NCBI GenBank assembly: GCA_937983495.1
Contig: CALKAA010000483.1
Coordinates: 1-7,618, forward strand
Length of the DNA stretch: 7,618 nt
Source: an uncultured Gemmobacter sp.
Lineage (GTDB): Bacteria > Pseudomonadota > Alphaproteobacteria > Rhodobacterales > Rhodobacteraceae
Direction: 5' to 3'
How positions within the stretch are numbered: the stretch's first letter is position 1; each line of letters opens with the position of its first letter. Under the pieces are notes generated by a model. That model was not told the origin of the DNA. It saw only the letters and a program-made list of their open reading frames with translations, and did not search any database. Shown here piece after piece: positions 6,539-7,618 of the stretch. Both the position numbers and the translations under genes were made by a program.

Positions 6539-6548
6539 ACCAATTGGT
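6539..6548. promoter_or_regulatory. Palindrome ACCAATTGGT, candidate operator
   Basis: A perfect 10-base palindrome that overlaps the TTGACC -35 candidate (6536-6541), where a bound repressor would block RNA polymerase. Its flanks, TTG on the left and TCA on the right, are nearly but not exactly symmetric. Palindromes of this size ahead of a tetR-type gene are commonly its own operator. Which protein binds here is inference. Confidence 0.4.
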
Positions 6549-6567
6549 TCATTTCTGGCATTGCTGT

Positions 6568-6583
6568 GAATGAACGTTCACTC
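6568..6583. promoter_or_regulatory. Palindrome GAATGAACGTTCACTC, candidate TetR operator
   Basis: The core TGAACGTTCA (6571-6580) is a perfect 10-base palindrome. Extended to 16 bases it has only one mismatched pair. Its centre is about 30 bases before the TetR start codon, within the core promoter or leader. TGAACGTTCA-type sites are common for TetR/AcrR repressors of efflux genes, so this is the better of the two operator candidates. Confidence 0.6.
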
Positions 6584-6605
6584 CGCACAACCATCGGGTG
6601 CATAG

Positions 6606-7247
6606 ATGGCCTTCTGTCTCGCCCACACTGGCGTGCCGCCTGATCCACGGGAAGTGCGCGAAACTGAAATCCTGCAAAGTATCCGCACCACCTTTGCCGA
6701 AAAGGGGTTTGATGGAGCTTCAATGCAGGAGCTGGCTCGCGCGGCGGGCATGAGTGTCGGCAATTTCTACCGTTACTTCCCGTCCAAGGCCGCCATGGTC
6801 GAGGCGATGATCCGCCGCGATATTGCCGATGTCGAAGCCAAGTTTGCCGAAGTGCTGGGTGCGCCCGATCCGCTGGCCGCGCTGCGGCAGGCCTTGCATG
6901 AGCGGGTGGCAGAGGAATGTGACGGCTGCGTGGATGGCCCGCTTTGGGCCGAGATCAACGCTGTGGCGGCCCGCAAGTCCGAAATTGCCGAAGTGGTGCG
7001 CCTGAAAGAGGCCGAGGTGACGGCCTTTCTGACCCGCGCCTTCAGCCATATCACCCGGCTGCCTTTGCCCGAGGCCGAAGCGCGTTTCGGCCATCATGCC
7101 AGTCTGCTCGTGATGATGGTCAAGGCCACCGCGATGCAGGGGCGTCTGGACGCCTCGCGCCCCGATCGTGAGGGGCTGCTACATCTTATTCTTCGTATCA
7201 TCGACGTGATCCTCTCTGAGGTCGCGTCTGCCCGGGCTGAAAGGTAG
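6606..7247 (+). CDS. TetR/AcrR-family transcriptional repressor
   Basis: A 213-residue dimeric DNA-binding regulator, typical in length. The TetR helix-turn-helix domain covers about residues 20-68: ILQSIRTTFAEKGF (22-35), then ASMQELARAAGMS (38-50) and the recognition-helix signature VGNFYRYFPSKAAM (51-64). The helical C-terminal half (about 69-213) should bind a ligand and form the dimer; it is too variable to predict the ligand. The first 17 residues before the HTH look like a disordered leader and the ribosome binding site is weak (GGGTG near 6596-6600), so a slightly later start is possible. It ends four bases before the adaptor gene, and palindromic candidate operators stand just upstream. 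The likely role is self-repression together with repression of the efflux genes, relieved by a toxic compound. No specific gene name is justified. Confidence 0.92.
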   Translation: MAFCLAHTGVPPDPREVRETEILQSIRTTFAEKGFDGASMQELARAAGMSVGNFYRYFPSKAAMVEAMIRRDIADVEAKFAEVLGAPDPLAALRQALHERVAEECDGCVDGPLWAEINAVAARKSEIAEVVRLKEAEVTAFLTRAFSHITRLPLPEAEARFGHHASLLVMMVKATAMQGRLDASRPDREGLLHLILRIIDVILSEVASARAER

Positions 7248-7251
7248 AGCC

Positions 7252-7618
7252 ATGCGTATTTTGACCGTTTTGTTGATCTCTGCCATGCCTCTGTCGGTGC
7301 TGCCTGCCTTTGCGCAAACTGCCGAGAGCGGGGCAGATGCGGCTTCTGCCGAGCGTCAGTCTGCGGCACCGGCCATTTCAGTGTCGGAGGTTGCGGTGCG
7401 CCATCTGCGTGACCGGGTGATCGCGGGCGGGTTGGTCGGTGCCGTGGAGGAGGTGCTGGTGCAGCCGTTGGTCGAGGGCCAGCCCATCGAGACACTGGAG
7501 GCTGAGGTCGGCGATTTCGTCGAGGCCGGGCAGGTGTTGGCCACGCTCTCCACCTCGACGCTGGAGCTGAGCCGCAGCCAGTTGAAGGCCGCTCTGGCCG
7601 CTGCCCGCGCTTCGGTCG
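7252..7618 (+). CDS. RND efflux periplasmic adaptor (membrane fusion protein), N-terminal part
   Basis: This is the start of a membrane fusion protein that bridges an inner-membrane RND pump and an outer-membrane channel; 122 codons are visible before the right edge. A Sec signal peptide (residues 1-22: basic Arg2, hydrophobic core, cleavage after AFA with Gln22 at +1) has no lipobox cysteine, so the adaptor should be periplasmic or membrane-attached without a lipid anchor. Residues about 60-99 form a biotinyl-lipoyl-like half motif (AEVGDFVEAGQVLATL at 83-98), followed from about 102 by an Ala/Leu/Arg-rich stretch that should open the alpha-hairpin. The ATG lies four bases after the TetR stop, with AAAGG at 7240-7244 as Shine-Dalgarno, so the two genes are probably co-transcribed. 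The pump gene would be expected beyond the edge. Other HlyD-like adaptors have a similar start, so the RND assignment is probable rather than certain. Confidence 0.88.
   Translation, partial: MRILTVLLISAMPLSVLPAFAQTAESGADAASAERQSAAPAISVSEVAVRHLRDRVIAGGLVGAVEEVLVQPLVEGQPIETLEAEVGDFVEAGQVLATLSTSTLELSRSQLKAALAAARASV

Larger units (their letters stand above)
6505..6605 (+). promoter_or_regulatory. Promoter/operator region of the TetR-adaptor operon
   Basis: About 100 bases, visibly richer in A and T than the surrounding genes, separate the opgC terminator from the TetR gene. TTGACC at 6536-6541 is a good -35 candidate (five of six), but no strong -10 stands at 16-18 bases; CATTGC at 6559-6564 is poor. 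Two palindromes are listed separately. In addition ACAGCAAT (6524-6531) and ATTGCTGT (6560-6567) form an 8-bp inverted repeat around the -35 candidate. The layout suits autoregulation by the downstream TetR protein. Confidence 0.6.

Noticed and set aside
6505..7618. Functional link between the efflux unit and the glucan operon
   Set aside because: A strong terminator separates them and the TetR unit has its own control region. Adjacency alone does not support a joint system.

Overview
The window is high-GC, tightly packed DNA. It most likely comes from an alphaproteobacterium of the Rhodobacteraceae (Rhodobacter/Paracoccus/Roseobacter relatives). The grounds are the gene order opgG-opgI-opgH-opgC, which is the arrangement described for Rhodobacter sphaeroides, and a histidyl-tRNA synthetase with the divergent motif-2 loop seen in part of the Alphaproteobacteria. 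No tRNA, rRNA, CRISPR array, insertion sequence or integration scar is visible, and every gene looks intact apart from the two cut by the window edges.

Layout. (1) 1-1133, minus strand: the N-terminal three quarters of hisS (histidyl-tRNA synthetase), running off the left edge. (2) 1201-1413, plus strand: a small coiled-coil SlyX-family gene, divergent from hisS. (3) 1414-1641: a 228-base gap with a hairpin just after slyX and a tentative promoter for the next operon. (4) 1642-6468: the complete opgGIHC operon for osmoregulated periplasmic glucans, closed by a strong intrinsic terminator at 6478-6504. (5) 6505-6605: an AT-richer control region with two near-perfect palindromes. (6) 6606-7247: a TetR-type repressor. 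(7) 7252-7618: the start of an RND-type periplasmic adaptor gene, cut by the right edge. Genes 6 and 7 look like a self-regulated efflux operon.

How the genes work together. OpgH, in the inner membrane, polymerises glucose from UDP-glucose into a beta-1,2-glucan and extrudes it. OpgG, in the periplasm, processes the chain. OpgC, a multi-spanning membrane acyltransferase, adds succinyl groups that make the glucan anionic. OpgI is a 63-residue protein of unknown function encoded between opgG and opgH. Junctions are tight: opgG/opgI share one base, opgI/opgH are 3 bases apart, and opgH/opgC overlap by 14 bases. This points to one transcript and translational coupling.

The most notable observation is that opgI and opgH lie in the same reading frame, separated only by one TAA and one sense codon. 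OpgI also resembles, in order and character, parts of the cytoplasmic N-terminus that is missing from this OpgH but present in the longer gammaproteobacterial enzymes. OpgI may therefore be a detached N-terminal segment of OpgH. I found no convincing wholly new system; the rest belongs to known families.
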